Notes under the pieces: model-generated
Told to the model about the DNA's origin: nothing
Databases searched by the model: none
The model's input: only the letters and a program-made list of their open reading frames with translations
Assembly (NCBI GenBank): GCA_011043895.1
Contig: DRBZ01000064.1
Span: forward strand, 1 to 9,359
Length of the DNA: 9,359 nt
DNA from: Candidatus Cloacimonadota bacterium
GTDB lineage: Bacteria > Cloacimonadota > Cloacimonadia > JGIOTU-2
Direction of reading: 5' to 3'
Translations under genes and position numbers: made by a program
Part shown: piece by piece, positions 7,139 through 9,359 of the stretch
How positions within the stretch are numbered: the first letter of the stretch is position 1
Layout: each line of letters begins with the position of its first letter

Positions 7139-7571
7139 GTTTCTCTTTCCTGTGCATTACTGCATCTAAGATGCCATTAACAAATTTTTTGGATTTATGT
7201 CCCGAAAAATCTTCTGCCAGTTCGATCGCCTCATTGATAGCTACCTTATTCGGTATATCTGAGAATTCAATCTCCATAATCGCCAAACGAAGGATGGATT
7301 TTTCAATGACCGTAATCCTTTCAAATGACCACTTCTTTGAAAACTGTTTGATATACTCATCGATCTCAGAAAGATGCTGATGGGTTTGGGCAACAAGATT
7401 GATACAGAAATCTTTATCAACGAGCGTGAACGTGACATCGCTTTCGGAGATTATTTCATTAAATTTTCGTTCCAGAAGGGATACAAACGAATTGTCATCC
7501 TTAGGGATATCCTCAAAGTATAATCCATACAGCATTTGCACTGCGATCTCTCTGGCTTCTCTTCTGTTCAT
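7131..7571 (-). CDS. nusB: Transcription antitermination factor NusB
   Basis: NusB binds boxA RNA with NusE (ribosomal protein S10) and helps RNA polymerase read through rRNA operons. From ATG 7571 the product has 146 residues, the normal family size. It begins with NRREAREIAVQMLY, the arginine-rich helix that contacts RNA. It ends with the signature blocks WSFERITVIEKSILRLAIMEI, then IPNKVAINEAIELAEDF, then SKKFVNGILDAV. The frame is open to a TTG at 7625, but that would add 18 residues not typical of the family and has no SD, whereas ATG 7571 has AAGGTG 6 bases upstream. It is the first recognisable gene of the leftward unit and overlaps the glycosyltransferase by 8 bp. Confidence 0.96.
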   Translation of the reverse strand: MNRREAREIAVQMLYGLYFEDIPKDDNSFVSLLERKFNEIISESDVTFTLVDKDFCINLVAQTHQHLSEIDEYIKQFSKKWSFERITVIEKSILRLAIMEIEFSDIPNKVAINEAIELAEDFSGHKSKKFVNGILDAVMHRKEKHD

Positions 7572-7577
7572 AGTTTG

Positions 7578-7583
7578 CACCTT
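7578..7583 (-). promoter_or_regulatory. Ribosome binding site that decides the nusB start
   Basis: AAGGTG on the - strand, 6 bases before ATG 7571, supports this start over the TTG at 7625. Confidence 0.65.
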
Positions 7584-7876
7584 ATTAAATTTGGAAAAGT
7601 CCCTGTCAAGGAGATATGTTGTCAATAAAAAAGGGAAGCAAATGCTTTTCTTAGTGTAATTACAGCTCGGTATTATTTTTTTTCATGAGATATTTATGTC
7701 AGATTCGGTAGATGAACCAACTAAAGAGTAAGATTATCAGCACATTCAGTCCGAAAATAGTCTTGGTGAAAGATGTGATAAATTCTGTACACGGAATTTC
7801 GTCTGATTGTCCAATTATAAATTTGACATAAAATCACTTAACTAAAAGAGTCTATCAAAGTATGAATGAAGATAAT

Positions 7877-7883
7877 GAGAAGG
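7877..7883 (+). promoter_or_regulatory. Ribosome binding site that decides the phoH-like gene start
   Basis: GAGAAGG lies 5 bases before ATG 7889. The frame's first ATG at 7862 has only a distant AAAGAG upstream, so initiation at 7889 is more likely. Confidence 0.65.
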
Positions 7884-7888
7884 CATCA

Positions 7889-9238
7889 ATGGACAAAATT
7901 TATGTATTAGATACAAATGTGGTGATACACGATCCTCAGGCAATATATGCATATCCGAAGGATCTTGTAGTGATTCCCATCACGGTTATTGAGGAAACGG
8001 ATCAGTTCAAAAAAGGACTTGATGAGAAAAGCAGAAATGCACGTCAGTTCAGCAGAATTCTCGATGGCTTGCGAAAACAGAATTCTCTATCAAAGGGTGT
8101 AAAGCTCAAAAATGGAGGAATGTTGCAGGTTTCTTTAGCTCATGAAATGAAGAGCGATGTAAATGACATCCTTATCACTGATGTGAATGATAATCTTATA
8201 TTGGGTACTGCATATAAATTCAAGCAGAATAATCCTGATAAAGAAGTGATTATGGTGTCCAAGGATGCAAATGTACGAATCAAGGCGGATGCGATAGGGC
8301 TGAAAGCGATAAATTATGAAGCTGAAGCAATAAACTTTGAAGAACTCTACACTGGTGTTCTAAAGAAAGAGGTAAGCGGGAAACAGGTCGATGATTTCAA
8401 GAAGCAAGCTGAGGTGAAAAACACCTTTGGCTTGAGCTGTTATAATCAGTTTCTTCTCCTCTATGAAAAGGATAAATTCAAGCATCATGTCATCGCAAAG
8501 TATCACAAAGATGAAGATATGGTCAAACCCCTCCAGTTCTATAAAGGAGAGCCGATATGGGGAATAAAAGCGCTCAATCCGGAGCAGGAAGCTGCATTCG
8601 ATATTCTGCTTGATGATTCAGTAAAAATCGTTTCTTTGATTGGAATTGCTGGTACTGGCAAGACGCTTCTGGCACTTGCAGCCGGATTACAGAAAACTAT
8701 TCAGGAAGAAAAATATACGAAGCTTATTGTGACCCGCCCAATCTTTCCACTTGGTAAGGATATCGGGTATTTACCTGGCTCTAAAAAGGAGAAATACAAT
8801 CCATGGATGCAGCCCATTTATGATAATATGGAAATTTTGCTTCAAAGCAGGGAATCAGAAGGGGATAGGAAGGAAAAAGGGAAGTTCGGGAGAAAAAAAA
8901 CATCTTCATTGGATGAATTTCTAGATTATGGATTCATTGAGCTTGAACCTCTCACATATATTCGCGGAAGAAGTTTACCGGATCAATTTATGATTGTTGA
9001 TGAAGCACAAAATTTGTCACCTCACGAGATGAAGACCATTATTACCCGAGCAGGGGACCGCACAAAAGTTGTCCTTACCGGCGACCCGTATCAGATAGAT
9101 ATTCCGTACCTGGATTCGGAAAGTAACGGACTCAGCGTGGTGGTTGATAAATTCAAAGACGAAAGACTGTCCGGGCATGTAACCCTTGTAAAAGGAGAGC
9201 GTTCCGTGCTTGCGGAAATGGCAGCAAAATATTTATAG
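7889..9238 (+). CDS. PIN domain plus PhoH-type ATPase (YlaK/PhoH2-like)
   Basis: PhoH2-type proteins couple an N-terminal PIN ribonuclease domain to a C-terminal PhoH ATPase and act in RNA unwinding and cleavage; some are toxin-like. Counting from ATG 7862, the PIN domain spans about 13-155: YVLDTNVVIHD (Asp17), VIEETDQFKKG (Glu44/Glu45), the SRNARQFSRIL helix, ITDVNDNLILG (Asp107, Asp110) and VSKDANVRIKA (Asp135). These supply the acidic metal-binding set, so the nuclease looks intact. The ATPase follows: NPEQEAAFDILL at 239-250, Walker A GIAGTGKT at 261-268, TRPIFPLGKDIGYLPG at 291-306, Walker B MIVDEAQN at 377-384 and TGDPYQIDIPYLD at 406-418. The natural C-terminus AEMAAKYL is present. 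I place the start at ATG 7889 (449 residues, beginning MDKIYVLDTN) because of its SD; 7862 would add nine residues. It is divergent from nusB and a further frame follows closely. The family call is secure; the cellular RNA target is unknown. Confidence 0.95.
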   Translation: MDKIYVLDTNVVIHDPQAIYAYPKDLVVIPITVIEETDQFKKGLDEKSRNARQFSRILDGLRKQNSLSKGVKLKNGGMLQVSLAHEMKSDVNDILITDVNDNLILGTAYKFKQNNPDKEVIMVSKDANVRIKADAIGLKAINYEAEAINFEELYTGVLKKEVSGKQVDDFKKQAEVKNTFGLSCYNQFLLLYEKDKFKHHVIAKYHKDEDMVKPLQFYKGEPIWGIKALNPEQEAAFDILLDDSVKIVSLIGIAGTGKTLLALAAGLQKTIQEEKYTKLIVTRPIFPLGKDIGYLPGSKKEKYNPWMQPIYDNMEILLQSRESEGDRKEKGKFGRKKTSSLDEFLDYGFIELEPLTYIRGRSLPDQFMIVDEAQNLSPHEMKTIITRAGDRTKVVLTGDPYQIDIPYLDSESNGLSVVVDKFKDERLSGHVTLVKGERSVLAEMAAKYL

Positions 9239-9274
9239 GAGATAGATTACATAAACAGTGTTATTGCTAATTTA

Positions 9275-9359
9275 ATGACTAATGGGATATATGTTTCAGA
9301 TATAGACAGGTTAAAGGGTGATAACACATTTAAAAATTATGCTGGATTTGAGAGAGGAA
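9275..9359 (+). CDS. Start of an unidentified gene, cut by window edge
   Basis: After the phoH-like stop, the same frame stays open to the window end. From ATG 9275 it reads MTNGIYVSDIDRLKGD and continues to the edge, a normal-looking composition for a coding N-terminus. The only good SD nearby, AGGAG at 9237-9241, overlaps the phoH-like stop and lies 9 bases before an ATA codon at 9251 in this frame, so translation may begin eight codons earlier than the ATG. The close spacing suggests co-transcription with the phoH-like gene. Too little is visible to assign a family. Confidence 0.4.
   Translation, partial: MTNGIYVSDIDRLKGDNTFKNYAGFERG

Larger units (their letters stand above)
7572..7888. 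other. Divergent intergenic region between nusB and the phoH-like gene
   Basis: About 317 bases that must hold the promoters of both units. On the - strand two TTGACA hexamers lie at 7620-7625 and 7604-7609. The second has TAATAA 16 bases further on, but that box overlaps the nusB SD, so it would give an almost leaderless transcript. On the + strand TATAAA at 7816-7821 is a plausible -10 box for the phoH-like gene but has no good -35 box. An imperfect palindrome (AAGCA, two bases, TGCTT) lies at 7636-7647. Two short frames are present, a 39-codon + frame (7712-7831) and a hydrophobic 45-codon - frame (7699-7833); neither has enough support to be called a gene. No terminator or RNA gene was recognised. 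Confidence 0.5.

Noticed and set aside
7582..7609. TTGACA-16-TAATAA as a nusB promoter
   Set aside because: The -10 box matches consensus poorly and overlaps the SD, so transcription would start at the coding sequence; kept only as a note in the intergenic entry.
7572..7625. Upstream extension of nusB to a TTG start
   Set aside because: No SD before the TTG, the added residues are not typical of NusB, and ATG 7571 has a good SD.
7712..7831. Plus-strand 39-codon ATG frame in the intergenic region
   Set aside because: No SD, no recognisable motif, and length expected by chance in A+T-rich DNA.
9236..9359. Stop-codon readthrough of the phoH-like gene into the downstream frame
   Set aside because: The ATPase already ends at the usual family C-terminus and an SD overlaps the stop, so a separate gene is the simpler reading.

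Overview
The window looks like chromosomal DNA from an anaerobic or fermentative bacterium of moderately low G+C (about 40% by eye). Coding is dense, intergenic gaps are short, and several genes carry good Shine-Dalgarno (SD) sites. Nothing fixes the phylum. The mix of genes (PIN-PhoH ATPase, NusB, citrate lyase with a CitD-CitE fusion, CDP-alcohol phosphatidyltransferase) would suit an uncultivated Cloacimonadota/FCB-type lineage, but that is a guess. I see no mobile elements, CRISPR arrays, tRNA or rRNA genes.

Layout. Two divergent units leave an intergenic region at about 7572-7888. To the right, on the + strand, is a full PIN-PhoH ATPase gene (start best placed at 7889, stop at 9238), followed closely by the beginning of another reading frame that leaves the window. 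To the left, seven genes lie head to tail on the - strand: nusB (7571-7131), a family 2 glycosyltransferase (7138-6251), a radical SAM protein with a SPASM/twitch-like C-terminus (6139-5057), a membrane protein with a degenerate PP2C-like domain and a PQQ-like repeat domain (5060-3687), a CDP-alcohol phosphatidyltransferase (3665-2739), a fused citrate lyase acyl-carrier/beta subunit (CitD-CitE, 2716-1532), and citrate lyase alpha subunit citF (1535 to beyond the left edge). Gaps are 21-22 bp or overlaps of 4-8 bp, except for 111 bp between the glycosyltransferase and radical SAM genes. Most or all of the - strand genes are therefore probably one transcript, or two if a promoter sits in the 111-bp gap.

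How the genes may work together. The two citrate lyase genes encode the three structural components of the complex (ACP, lyase, acyl-transferase) in two polypeptides. The complex splits citrate to oxaloacetate and acetate. The four genes between nusB and citrate lyase look like an envelope or lipid cassette: a glycosyltransferase, a radical SAM enzyme with a hydrophobic N-terminus, a single-pass membrane protein and a phospholipid head-group transferase. I do not recognise this combination as a described pathway. With the CitD-CitE fusion, it is the most interesting content of the window.
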